NCBI GenBank assembly: GCA_963778845.1
Contig: CAVZVW010000004.1
Location: 186,001-250,000, forward strand
Direction: 5' to 3'
Source: CAVZVW01 sp963778845
GTDB lineage: Bacteria; Actinomycetota; Actinomycetes; Actinomycetales; Kineosporiaceae
DNA length: 64,000 nt
In this document: piece by piece, positions 1 through 7,705 of the stretch
Layout: each line of letters begins with the position of its first letter
Position numbering within the stretch: position 1 is the first letter of the stretch
Made by a program: the position numbers and the translations under genes
Notes under the pieces: model-generated
Database searches by the model: none
Seen by the model: only the letters and a program-made list of their open reading frames with translations
What the model was told of the DNA's origin: nothing

Positions 1-1169
1 ATCATCGAGTCGAAGTCCGCGGGGATCAGGTCGCCCTCGGCGACCCCGGTGTCGACCCGGACGCCCGGACCCACCGGCGGCGCGAACACCGCGATGCGCC
101 CGGGCGCGGGGGCGAAGTCCCGGTCGGGGTCCTCGGCGTTCAGCCGCGCCTCGATGCTGTGCCCGCTCTCGGCCGGCGGCCCCCCTTCCAGGCGCCCCCC
201 CGCGGCCACGTGCAGCTGCAAGGCCACGAGGTCCACACCGGTGGTGAGCTCGGTGACCGGGTGCTCCACCTGAAGGCGCGTGTTCACCTCCAGGAAGGCG
301 AACGCGCGGTCCGCGGGGTGGTAGAGGAACTCCACGGTGGCAGCGCCGCAGTAGTCCACGGCGAGGGCGAGGCGCGCTGCGGCCTCCTTGACGGTGCGCT
401 CCTGGTCGGGGCCGAGCACGGGCGAGGACGACTCCTCGAGCAGCTTCTGGTTGCGTCGCTGCACCGAGCAGTCCCGCACGCCCAACGCCCAGGCCGTGCC
501 GTGGCTGTCCGCGATCACCTGCACCTCGATGTGCCGCGCGCCGGTGACCAGGCGCTCGAGGAACACCACGCCGCTGCCGAACGCCCGCTGGGCCTCCTCG
601 CGGGTGCGGTCGAAGACCGCCGCGAGCTCGGCGTCGGAGGTCACGACCCGGATCCCCCGTCCCCCGCCCCCGGCCGCCGCCTTGAGCATCAGGGGGTAGC
701 CGATGCGGGCCGCGTGGGCGTGCGCCGCCTGCAGGTCGGGGATCTCCCCTTCGCTCCACGGCGCGACGGGAACACCGGCCTGCTCCGCCAGGAGCTTCGC
801 GCCGATCTTGTCGCCGAGCCGCTGCATAGCCTCGGGGCTGGGGCCCACGAATGTGACGCCGACGGAGTCGCAAAGGCGCGCGAACGCGGGGTCCTCAGCC
901 ACGAAGCCCCAACCCACCCATGCGGCGTCCGCACCGCTGTCCCGAAGCGCCCGCTCGAGGACGGCCAGGTCGAGGTAGGGGCGGGCGGACGCCGGGCCGA
1001 GCGCGTAGGCGTGGTCGGCCTCGCGCACGAACATGGCGCCGCGCTCGCCGTCGGTGTGCAGGGCGACCGTCTCGATGCCGCCGCCGTTGCGGGCGTTGAG
1101 CTCGCGCACCGCGTGGATGAGCCGCATCGCGGCCTCGCCGCGGTTGACGATCGCCACTCGCGAGAACAT
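1..1169 (-). CDS. Biotin carboxylase domain of an acyl-CoA carboxylase, 5' part only
   Basis: The first 389 residues of a biotin carboxylase are visible; the gene runs off the left edge of the window. The product would carboxylate biotin with ATP and bicarbonate for acetyl- or propionyl-CoA carboxylase. In order the sequence shows the biotin carboxylase N-domain (VAIVNRGEAAMR near residue 5), the ATP-grasp glycine loop (KAAAGGGGRGIR), the catalytic region (FLEVNTRLQVEHPVTE) and the start of the C-domain (SIEARLNAEDP). The start is the ATG at 1169. The N-terminus (MFSRVAIVNRGEAAMRLIHA) resembles very long single-chain actinobacterial carboxylases that carry the carboxyltransferase in the same polypeptide. 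That identity is inference, because the downstream half is missing. No partner gene is visible. Confidence 0.9.
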   Translation of the reverse strand, partial: MFSRVAIVNRGEAAMRLIHAVRELNARNGGGIETVALHTDGERGAMFVREADHAYALGPASARPYLDLAVLERALRDSGADAAWVGWGFVAEDPAFARLCDSVGVTFVGPSPEAMQRLGDKIGAKLLAEQAGVPVAPWSEGEIPDLQAAHAHAARIGYPLMLKAAAGGGGRGIRVVTSDAELAAVFDRTREEAQRAFGSGVVFLERLVTGARHIEVQVIADSHGTAWALGVRDCSVQRRNQKLLEESSSPVLGPDQERTVKEAAARLALAVDYCGAATVEFLYHPADRAFAFLEVNTRLQVEHPVTELTTGVDLVALQLHVAAGGRLEGGPPAESGHSIEARLNAEDPDRDFAPAPGRIAVFAPPVGPGVRVDTGVAEGDLIPADFDSM

Positions 1170-1435
1170 CTCTGAGGCCCCTCCGTCCGGCGGGGGACTC
1201 CCGCGTTGGCGCTCACCCTAGAAGTCCTGGTGCCGTCGGGACACCCGCGGGGCGTCGGCGCCGGTGCGCACACTTGGCGAAACCCCTCACGCGTGCGCGA
1301 GGCTTCTGCCATCGTTCCGAGTCAGGGTGGCCTATCGGCTTCACCCGGGACCTCACGCGCGCGGGCGGGCGGGTGCGCGCCGGGCCCCGCGTGGTGGCGC
1401 CTATGTCGTGGGCCCCCTACCAAGGAGGTGACGCG

Positions 1436-1600
1436 GTGCTCGCCCACGCCCTCGGCGCGAGGCACGACTGCCGCGCGCCGTCAGTGGGGCTCGTGCTCAT
1501 GCTCGGCGGGGCGGTCGTCCTGCTGCCGTTCCCTCTCGTCCAGGGCCGGCCGTTCTCCGAGGACGGCGTGGCGGCCACGCCCGCGTGGAGGATCCGGTGA
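1436..1600 (+). CDS. Small membrane protein coupled to CPBP protease
   Basis: This is a 54-residue reading frame starting at a GTG. A strong ribosome binding site (AAGGAGGTG at 1422-1430) lies 5 bases upstream. A hydrophobic stretch (VGLVLMLGGAVVLLPFPLV, about residues 17-35) could form one membrane segment. Its TGA overlaps the GTG of the next gene in a GTGA arrangement, which suggests translational coupling with the CPBP protease. I recognise no family. The case for a real gene rests on the ribosome binding site, the hydrophobic segment and the coupling, so it remains moderate. Confidence 0.5.
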   Translation: MLAHALGARHDCRAPSVGLVLMLGGAVVLLPFPLVQGRPFSEDGVAATPAWRIR

Positions 1601-2304
1601 GGGCAGCGCCCACGATGAGGAGGCATCGCCCGCGCGGTGCCGAGTCGGCCGAGCCTTTGTCGGCGGGCGCGATGAGCCTGGTGCTGCTGGCCGCGCTCAC
1701 GGCCGCGCTGTGCCTGCGCCTGGGCATCGCCGGGCCGTCCGGCGCCCGCAGCGTGTCCGCGGGTCTGGTCTTCGCGGCCACCTTGCTCGCCGTGGCCCTG
1801 GCCGCCCGCCACACGGTCGCACGCTGGACCTGGCTGCCGGACGGAGCCCCGCGGCTGTCCGAGCGTCGGCTGCGAGCGGCGGGACCGGTCAGGCGGCTGC
1901 CGTCCAACGCCCTCATTCGCTGTGTGGGCCTCGGGCTGGTCGGGGCCGCCGTCCTGAGCAGTGGCCCCTACCTGGCGCACCTGCTCTCGCCGGGCTCAGA
2001 CCTCGACACCCGGGCGCTGCCGCTCTGGGCAGTCGTCGTGTCGAGCGTGGCCGTCGCCGAGGAGGCCCTGCTGCGCGGGGCGCTGTGGTCGTCGCTGCAG
2101 GCCTGGCACGGACCCTGGGCGGCGCTCGCCGGCACCACCGCGGCATTCGCGCTGATGCACGTGCCCCTGTACGGCTGGGGGGCTCTGCTGCTCGACACTG
2201 CCGTCGGCCTGCTGCTCGGCGGCCTACGGATGGCCGGCGGCGCCGTGCTCGCACCCACGCTGGCTCACACGGCTGCCGACCTTGCGGGGTGGTGGCTTCG
2301 GTGA
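1597..2304 (+). CDS. CPBP family intramembrane metalloprotease
   Basis: This is a polytopic membrane protein of 235 residues with the CPBP (CAAX protease / bacteriocin-processing) motifs. They are EEALLRG at about residues 155-161, a His in FALMHV near 188, and a His in LAHTAADL near 224. These residues coordinate metal in this family. CPBP proteins cut substrates within the membrane; in bacteria many act in peptide processing or as scaffolds, and the substrate here is unknown. The GTG start at 1597 overlaps the stop of the preceding small reading frame. A GTG at 1585 and an ATG at 1627 are alternatives. The downstream gap is filled with repeats. Confidence 0.85.
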   Translation: MRAAPTMRRHRPRGAESAEPLSAGAMSLVLLAALTAALCLRLGIAGPSGARSVSAGLVFAATLLAVALAARHTVARWTWLPDGAPRLSERRLRAAGPVRRLPSNALIRCVGLGLVGAAVLSSGPYLAHLLSPGSDLDTRALPLWAVVVSSVAVAEEALLRGALWSSLQAWHGPWAALAGTTAAFALMHVPLYGWGALLLDTAVGLLLGGLRMAGGAVLAPTLAHTAADLAGWWLR

Positions 2305-2341
2305 GGCGCGCTGTCCCTGCCTGCGCGGGTTGGAGGCCACC

Positions 2342-2484
2342 GTGATCGTGAGACACCAGCGCGGTGATCGTGAGACACACCGGTGATCGTGAGACACCAG
2401 CGGTGATCGTGAGACACGACACGCGGCCGGACGGGCGAGATGCCTCACGATCACCCGCGAGCGCAGGGATGTCTCACGATCACC
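2342..2484. repeat. Four direct and two inverted copies of a 15-mer
   Basis: The 15-mer GTGATCGTGAGACAC occurs at 2342, 2364, 2383 and 2403, that is every 19-22 bases or about two helical turns. Inverted copies lie at 2441-2455 (one mismatch) and 2470-2484. Direct and inverted copies can fold into long hairpins. The cluster sits between the CPBP gene and the GH15-like gene, both on the plus strand. Possible roles are terminator, protein binding array or a dispersed intergenic repeat; the sequence alone does not decide. The whole gap 2305-2743 contains this cluster and the 17-bp array that follows. Confidence 0.9.
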
Positions 2485-2495
2485 GCCACCCAGAC

Positions 2496-2614
2496 GCGAC
2501 CACCACCGAAGCCACCCACCACCGAAGGCAACCCGACGCCGAAAGCGACCCACCACCGGAAGCGACCCACCACCGAAGACGACCCGACACCGAAAGCCAT
2601 CCGACACCGAAAGC
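2496..2614. repeat. Tandem array of seven 17-bp units
   Basis: Seven consecutive units of exactly 17 bases occupy this interval, followed by a partial eighth (CCGACACC at 2615). The consensus is roughly GACCCRMCACCGAARGC, and adjacent units differ by a few bases. The array directly follows the 15-mer cluster. A CRISPR is excluded because there are no unique spacers. A 17-base period is not a multiple of three, so the array is not a coding repeat. Function is unknown. Confidence 0.88.
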
Positions 2615-2743
2615 CCGACACCATCGCGATCGGACGACAGGGGTGTCGGCCCGGGCCAGGCTCGGGGTACGGTCACCAGCCTGAGCGACTCCGCAGGCAC
2701 CCACGGGCGGGCGCGGGCGTGGCTGGCCGGCGTCCTCGCCGTC

Positions 2744-3940
2744 GTGGCGGCGGTCAGCCTCGGCGACCGACTGACGCAACAGCCGCTCGCGACGAGCCGG
2801 CCGCACTTGCTCACCCCCGCCCGGTGGGCCACGGACATCGGCGGCACAGCACCCGACGGACCGACCTCTCAGCTGCGCTGGCTGGCCGAGGGCAGCATTC
2901 CCGGCACCGGGACCCGGTGGCAGTCGATGGTCCGGACCGCCCTGGTCGACGTCCACGCCCTCGAAGCGCCCGGCGGCGCGGTGGCGGCCGGGGCCGCGGC
3001 CTCGTGGAGGTTCACCTGGCCGCGAGACGCGGCGTTCACGGTGGCGGCGCTCTCGAGCACCGGCCACCAGGACGAGGCCGGCCGGATCCTGGGGTTCCTG
3101 CAGCGGGTGCAGCGCCGCGACGGCGGCTTCGAGGCGCGCTACCTGCCGGACGGGTCTGGGCCACCGGACGGCCGTCCGCCTCAGGCCGACGGCGCGGGCT
3201 GGGCGCTGTGGGCCCTGGACCAGTACGCCCGAGTGGCCGGTGACCCCTCTGCCGCGCGGCAGGATGTCGGGGCGCTGCGCCCGCTGCTCGACCGGTCGGT
3301 CGCTTTCACCCTGCGGCTCGTCAGCGGCGGCCGGCGGCTGCCCGCGCCGTCACCGGACTACTGGGAGATGCGCGAGCCGCTGGTGACGCTCGGCACGGCG
3401 GCTCCCCTGCTTGCGGGGCTGACGGCCGCCCAGCACCTGTACACCGTGCTCGGGGACGCCGCCGCGGCACGACGCAGCGGGGACGCCGCCGCGCGCCTGG
3501 CCAGTGTGATCAGGCGCCGCTTCGAGCCCGACGGCTACCAGCGCTACCCGTTCGGGGGCGGCCACGACGCGGCGGTGTGCTTCCTCATGCCGCCGTTCGT
3601 GCCCAATCCCCGCCCCGCGGTGATGGCGGCCTGGAAGGCCTACCAACGCGAGGCCGCGCGGGCGGGCGGCGGCCTGGCGCCGGGTGCGGGATGGAAGCAG
3701 GACGGCGTCTCGTGGACCCCAGAGACCGCGCTCGTGGCCCTCACGGCGGCATCATCGGGGCAGCCGGTGACCGCCGCGCGCCGGCTGGACTGGCTCGAGG
3801 CGCATCGCAGCCCCTGGGGCAGCCTGCCCGAGCGAGTTCTGGCGGACGGCGCACCGGCCGGGCCTGCGCCCCTGGGCTGGACGGCGGCGGCCGTCGTCCT
3901 GACGGTGGCGGCGTTGGATCGCGGACGGGCCGGCGGCTAG
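2744..3940 (+). CDS. Glycoside hydrolase family 15-like (six-hairpin) protein
   Basis: The product has about 398 residues and looks like an (alpha/alpha)6 barrel of the GH15/glucoamylase type. The family's conserved Trp-Pro-Arg-Asp region is present (WRFTWPRDAAFTVAAL), followed by repeated helical segments (DGAGWALWALDQYAR, EMREPLVTLGTAAPLLAGLTAA). Substrate and activity cannot be stated, because many actinobacterial members are uncharacterised. The GTG at 2744 is the first standard start in this frame. The frame is open upstream, however, and encodes ARAWLAGVLAVVAAVSLG, which looks like a signal or anchor peptide. The true start may therefore be further upstream (for example the CTG at 2681), suggesting an exported or membrane-anchored protein. 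Confidence 0.7.
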   Translation: MAAVSLGDRLTQQPLATSRPHLLTPARWATDIGGTAPDGPTSQLRWLAEGSIPGTGTRWQSMVRTALVDVHALEAPGGAVAAGAAASWRFTWPRDAAFTVAALSSTGHQDEAGRILGFLQRVQRRDGGFEARYLPDGSGPPDGRPPQADGAGWALWALDQYARVAGDPSAARQDVGALRPLLDRSVAFTLRLVSGGRRLPAPSPDYWEMREPLVTLGTAAPLLAGLTAAQHLYTVLGDAAAARRSGDAAARLASVIRRRFEPDGYQRYPFGGGHDAAVCFLMPPFVPNPRPAVMAAWKAYQREAARAGGGLAPGAGWKQDGVSWTPETALVALTAASSGQPVTAARRLDWLEAHRSPWGSLPERVLADGAPAGPAPLGWTAAAVVLTVAALDRGRAGG

Positions 3941-4611
3941 ACCGCAGTCGGTCTGGCGTAGCCGCTCACGTGCTCGGGGACCGCGGCGGCGTGCGGGCCG
4001 AGGTCGGGTGCCGGGACCGGCGGGCCGAACGAGGTCACGACCGGCACGACCCCGGCCCAGTGCGGCAGGTCCAGGTCCTCGTCGTCGTCGCCCGGCGCTC
4101 CGCTGCGCGACTTGAGCGAGGCCTCGGCCAGCGGGAGCCGCAGAACCGCGGTCGCGGCGAGCTCCTTCGCGTCACCGGCACGGCTCTCGCCGGCACGACC
4201 GGGGACGACGTGGTCGACGACGGCAGCCAGCGCCGCCGCGCGCTCGGCTTCGTCGCGGACCAGGCTCGCCTGCCCGCGCACGACGACGCTGCGGTAGTTC
4301 ATCGAGTGGTGGAACTGGCTGCGGGCGAGCACGAGCCCGTCGAGCAGGGTCACGGTCAGGCACACCGGCACCGGTCCGGCCGAGGCGATCCGGGCCAGGC
4401 GGGCGCCGGTCGACATGTGGAGGTACAGCGCGTCGTCCACCCGGGCGTAGATCGTCGGGAGGACGACGGGCTCGCCGTCCACGACTATTCCGAGATGGCA
4501 GATCAGCGCCTCGTCCAGCACCGCGTTGACGGCGGCCACGTCGTGGCTCGCCCGCTCGGCGAGCCGGGTCGGGGTCGTGCGCACGGTCCGCGGGAACGTG
4601 GCGGCGCTCAT
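3937..4611 (-). CDS. Pyridoxamine 5'-phosphate oxidase family protein
   Basis: This 224-residue protein has the split-barrel flavin-binding fold: an N-terminal LAERASHDVAAVNAVLDEA segment, then VVLPTIYARVDDALYLHMSTG and CLTVTLLDGLVLARSQFHHS, then MNYRSVVVRGQA. It resembles MSMEG-type FMN- or F420-binding proteins of unknown substrate rather than true PdxH. Its ATG (4611) overlaps the TGA of the upstream dehydrogenase gene, so the two are probably translationally coupled. It is the last gene of a four-gene minus-strand operon that starts with an ECF sigma factor. Its 3' end overlaps the end of the convergent GH15-like gene by four bases. Confidence 0.85.
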   Translation of the reverse strand: MSAATFPRTVRTTPTRLAERASHDVAAVNAVLDEALICHLGIVVDGEPVVLPTIYARVDDALYLHMSTGARLARIASAGPVPVCLTVTLLDGLVLARSQFHHSMNYRSVVVRGQASLVRDEAERAAALAAVVDHVVPGRAGESRAGDAKELAATAVLRLPLAEASLKSRSGAPGDDDEDLDLPHWAGVVPVVTSFGPPVPAPDLGPHAAAVPEHVSGYARPTAV

Positions 4612-5507
4612 TCGGGACTCCCGGCCTGAGTGGCGATCTGCACGCCCGCCCACGCCTCGATGAGCTGGACGACGGCCGTGTGGTCGACGTCGGAGCTGCC
4701 GACCTGGCGCTTGGCGATCTCGAAGAACTCGCGAAGCTGGCGTAGCAGCGGCGCCGGTGTGCCGGCGTCGGCGAAGACCTGGTTGGCGATGCCGAGGTCC
4801 TTCGCGAGCAGGCCGAGGGCAAACGTGTTGGTGAACTCGCGCGTGACGATGCGGGTGGGGGCGAGGTTCTCGGTGACGTTGGAGCGCCCCGACGACGCGT
4901 TGATCACCTGCAGGGCGAGCGCGGGGTCCACGCCCTGGGTCACGAGGGCCACCAGACCCTCCCCGAGGGCCCACAGGTTCACCGCCAGCAGCGCGTTGTT
5001 GATCGCCTTGACGGCGTGCCCGGCGCCGAGTGGGCCGACGAGGACGATCGTCGACGCATAGGTGCTCATGATCGGCAGCGCGCGGTCGAAGTCCGCCTGG
5101 GTGCCGCCTGCCATCACTGTCGCCTTCGCCGCTACCGCTCCTGCGACGCCGCCGGACAGGGGCGCGTCGAGGTAGGCGACGCCGCGCTCGGCGAGCAGCG
5201 CCGCGGTGGCCCTGGCCATCGCGGGCTCCCCGGACGTGTGGTCGATCCACAGGGTGCCCGCCTTCAGGTGCGGGGCGGCGGCGCGGGCGAGGTCGTCGAC
5301 GTCGCGAGAGACGGGCACGCAGGTGATGACGACGTCGGCGCCTGCTGCCTCCTCCAGGGACACTGCCCGGGTGCCGTGCTCGGCGGCGTGCTGCTCGGCC
5401 TTCGCGGGCGTGCGGTTGTGGACGAGGGTCTCGAAGTGTCCGGCCAGGTGGCCCGCGAGGGGGTACCCCATGGCTCCCAGCCCGATGAAGGCGACGGTCG
5501 GCGACAT
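4608..5507 (-). CDS. NAD(P)-dependent beta-hydroxyacid dehydrogenase family oxidoreductase
   Basis: The 299-residue product has the 3-hydroxyisobutyrate/6-phosphogluconate dehydrogenase layout. An N-terminal Rossmann domain carries GLGAMG (residues 9-14) and HNRTPAKAE. It is followed by the DAPLSGGVAGA substrate segment, the catalytic-lysine helix (GHAVKAINNALLAVN) and an all-helical C-domain with LLAKDLGIA. Such enzymes oxidise small beta-hydroxyacids or reduce aldehydes such as tartronate semialdehyde; the actual substrate is not evident. The gene starts four bases after the stop of the beta-propeller gene with no clear ribosome binding site of its own. It ends overlapping the PPOX-family gene. 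Confidence 0.9.
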   Translation of the reverse strand: MSPTVAFIGLGAMGYPLAGHLAGHFETLVHNRTPAKAEQHAAEHGTRAVSLEEAAGADVVITCVPVSRDVDDLARAAAPHLKAGTLWIDHTSGEPAMARATAALLAERGVAYLDAPLSGGVAGAVAAKATVMAGGTQADFDRALPIMSTYASTIVLVGPLGAGHAVKAINNALLAVNLWALGEGLVALVTQGVDPALALQVINASSGRSNVTENLAPTRIVTREFTNTFALGLLAKDLGIANQVFADAGTPAPLLRQLREFFEIAKRQVGSSDVDHTAVVQLIEAWAGVQIATQAGSPE

Positions 5508-5511
5508 GCCG

Positions 5512-6762
5512 TCAGGGTCCCAGAACCTTCCCGATGCGCTCGCACGGCCCCGCCGGAAGGGCGCAGTGGAGCACCGCCTGGGTCGAGACCCTGTCGCTCA
5601 CGAAGACCACGAGATCGACATGGCCGGCGTCGGGCCAGGCCACCCTCCCAACCTCGTTCGCGACTGGAGGCCCGTCGCCGAGCCGGGTCACCACACCGGT
5701 GTCGACCGCTTGCAGGCGGAGGTCGTCGAGCAGCACGTATCGGCCGTCCGGGGAGATGGCGATCGCGTTCTGACTCAACCTCACCAGCGGCACCGAGGGC
5801 CGCCGGAGGTCGACGACGACCGCCGCCGAACCGTCGTTCGCGGCCAGGAGCAACCGGCTTCCGGCCTCGGCCACGGAGACGTCGTCGAGCGGTGTGGCGG
5901 GCGGCAGCACCAGCGGCACCGGGGCCGAGCCGGGTCGCCAGAGCAGGACAGGTCCTCCGGGGCCCTGGAGGTCGGACAGCTGAAGCACGATCCCGTCGGC
6001 GGTCCACCCCAGCACCAGCGTGTCGCGAGTGACAGGGGTCGTCGCACGAACGGCGCCGTCACTGAGCGCGCGCACGACCGCCTTGGTCACGTCCGCCGTG
6101 GCGCTGAGGTGCCGCACCGAGTAGGCGATGACGCTGCTGTCGTGTGGGTCGCGAGCGATCCCGTTGAACGCGCCCGTGTCCAGCACCCGCAGGCGGCCGT
6201 TCGGCGCGAACAACCCGAGTCGTGCCTCGTAGTCCTGCTCGCCGGTGAACCCGAGAGAGCTCAAGGAGACCAGCGGCCCGTACGTGGTGTCGAGCACGAC
6301 CTCCCCCGCCGAGGCATCTGCGGGCAGCCGGTAGCCGCGCCCACGCCAACGAAGCAGGCCCGGGCCACCGATGACCTTGCCCTCCACATAGCCGGTGGCG
6401 AACGGGTCCGGCCCCGTGGCTTCCGGCAGTGACCGCGCCCAGGCGGCGAGCACCTCGTAGGAGAACGAGGCGGTCGGGCCGGGCGACGGCGCGGCGGTCG
6501 TCGCGCTGTTCGACGGTGTCGGCGTGGGTCGGATGGGTTCGGTGGAGTGCCTGCCGCCAACAGGGCCGATCGCGAAGGCGGCCACGAGCACAGCCGCCAG
6601 TGCGCCTGCGGTGGCGGCAGCCTTGGTGATGCGACGCCGGCGCCGGGCCTCGCGACCGCGGGTCAGCACGGTAGCCAGCGGGACAGTGGGCGACTCGACC
6701 AGCGCGGCGACCGTCCGAAGCTCAGTGTGCAGCAGGTCCTGCATGTCGTCCGTGGGCTTCAT
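5512..6762 (-). CDS. Membrane-anchored beta-propeller protein, probable anti-sigma partner
   Basis: The product has 416 residues. The N-terminal ~45 residues are cytosolic and basic near the membrane (REARRRRRITKAA). One membrane segment (TAGALAAVLVAAFAIGPVGG) follows, then a Pro/Thr/Ser linker (PTPTPSNSATTAAPSPG). The last ~330 residues contain repeats such as GIARDPHDSSVIAYSVR and IAISPDGRYVLLDDLRL that suggest a WD40-like propeller outside the cell. The gene starts inside the sigma factor stop codon (ATGA overlap). That position and topology fit an anti-sigma or signal-sensing partner, which is inference; no zinc anti-sigma motif is visible. Confidence 0.7.
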   Translation of the reverse strand: MKPTDDMQDLLHTELRTVAALVESPTVPLATVLTRGREARRRRRITKAAATAGALAAVLVAAFAIGPVGGRHSTEPIRPTPTPSNSATTAAPSPGPTASFSYEVLAAWARSLPEATGPDPFATGYVEGKVIGGPGLLRWRGRGYRLPADASAGEVVLDTTYGPLVSLSSLGFTGEQDYEARLGLFAPNGRLRVLDTGAFNGIARDPHDSSVIAYSVRHLSATADVTKAVVRALSDGAVRATTPVTRDTLVLGWTADGIVLQLSDLQGPGGPVLLWRPGSAPVPLVLPPATPLDDVSVAEAGSRLLLAANDGSAAVVVDLRRPSVPLVRLSQNAIAISPDGRYVLLDDLRLQAVDTGVVTRLGDGPPVANEVGRVAWPDAGHVDLVVFVSDRVSTQAVLHCALPAGPCERIGKVLGP

Positions 6763-7304
6763 CGCTGGGTCCTCTCGCCGGCGCTCGGCGTGCCCTCGGT
6801 TGCCAGCGCCTGCCGCAACCTGGTGAGAGCCCTGCTGCTCTGGCTCTTGACGGTGCCGACGGAGCAGCCCAGGACACTCGCGGTCTGCACCTCGGTGAGG
6901 TCCTCGAAGTAGCGCAGCACGAGCACGGCGCGCTGGCCGCGCGGGAGGGCCGCAAGGTGCGGCCACAACCTCAGCCGCTCGGTGACGGCGTCCAGCTCGC
7001 TCGCGCCCGACGCACCCGGCCGCGGCTCAGGGGGCTGGGCGTCCGGCAGCTCGCGGTTGCGGTGCCGGCGCCACCACGAGATCGACGTGGTGACCATCGC
7101 CCGGCGGACGTAGGCCTCCGCGGCCTCGGGTGCCCGCAGCCGCCCCCAGTGGACGTAGCTGGTGGCCAGTGCCGCCTGCACCAGGTCCTCCGCGGCCTGA
7201 CGCTGGCCAGTGAGCAGGTAGGCGAACCGGTACAGCGCCGCGTAGCGGGCGGAGACGAACTCGCTGAAGCTCTCGTCGCTCGCTCCGCGCCCCGACCCGT
7301 CCAC
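6759..7304 (-). CDS. ECF sigma factor, SigE-family type
   Basis: This 181-residue ECF sigma factor has region 2 (FVSARYAALYRFAYLLTGQ, AEDLVQAALATSYVHWGR) and region 4 (LPRGQRAVLVLRYFEDL, ASVLGCSVGTVKSQSSRAL). The YLLTG(Q/D)...AEDLVQ pattern is typical of the actinobacterial SigE-family ECF group. The GTG start at 7304 has a GAGGGCGAGG stretch upstream. The gene heads an operon with the propeller protein, a dehydrogenase and a PPOX-family protein. A candidate self-recognised promoter lies at 7361-7390. The regulatory target beyond its own operon is unknown. Confidence 0.9.
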   Translation of the reverse strand: MDGSGRGASDESFSEFVSARYAALYRFAYLLTGQRQAAEDLVQAALATSYVHWGRLRAPEAAEAYVRRAMVTTSISWWRRHRNRELPDAQPPEPRPGASGASELDAVTERLRLWPHLAALPRGQRAVLVLRYFEDLTEVQTASVLGCSVGTVKSQSSRALTRLRQALATEGTPSAGERTQR

Positions 7305-7360
7305 GTCGCCTCGCCCTCAGGTCACCGGCTCCATGCCGACCGGTGAGCAGTCGACAACCA

Positions 7361-7390
7361 TGACGCCATCGGGAGGCAAGAGGTTGTCAC
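7361..7390 (-). promoter_or_regulatory. Candidate ECF-type promoter of the sigma operon
   Basis: Read on the minus strand, GTGACAACC (7390-7382) is separated by 16 bases from CGTCA (7365-7361). An AAC-containing -35 and a CGTC -10 with about 16 bases between them is the usual ECF promoter form. The start codon at 7304 lies about 55 bases further on. A short hairpin (TCACCGG/CCGGTGA, 7322-7346) lies in the predicted leader. Autoregulation by the downstream sigma factor is inference. The rest of the 400-bp gap 7305-7705 holds the inverted repeat at 7476-7576 and no convincing gene. Confidence 0.5.
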
Positions 7391-7475
7391 GCGCCTATCG
7401 GCGCACCAGGAGCATGGCAGCCACGATCGGGCCGCTCGCGGTACGAGGACGGGTCTGCTTAGGTCCAGAGGCAGC

Positions 7476-7576
7476 CCAAGATCGCCACCCCAGCGCCACA
7501 AGTCGGGGCTGTGGCTCCCGCGCGTGCTGGCAGGGACCGGCGGCCGAGGGTTGTGGCGCTAGGGTGGCGATCTTGG
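7476..7576. repeat. Long inverted repeat, 26-bp arms, in a divergent promoter region
   Basis: The left arm (7476-7501, beginning CCAAGATCGCCACCC) and right arm (7551-7576, ending GGGTGGCGATCTTGG) are reverse complements at 25 of 26 positions. They are separated by 49 bases. The element lies between the divergent sigma factor and acyl-CoA ligase genes, so it is not simply a terminator. It could be a folded leader, a paired operator or a dispersed intergenic element. Confidence 0.88.
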
Positions 7577-7705
7577 CCGCCCGGGTCGGTGCGCAGGCGG
7601 CGTGGGAGGCGAGCCGGGCGCGGTCGGGAACCGCCGATGAGCACAGGGTGACGGCGACCGCCGCGGACCGTACGCTCCGAGGCCGGAGACGAGGAGGTCG
7701 CCGCC

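Noticed and set aside
159..1312. Long open frames overlapping the biotin carboxylase on both strands
   Set aside because: They are shadow frames of a GC-rich gene; only the minus-strand frame starting at 1169 shows family motifs.
2496..2614. CRISPR-like array
   Set aside because: Units are contiguous 17-mers without spacers, and no cas gene is present.
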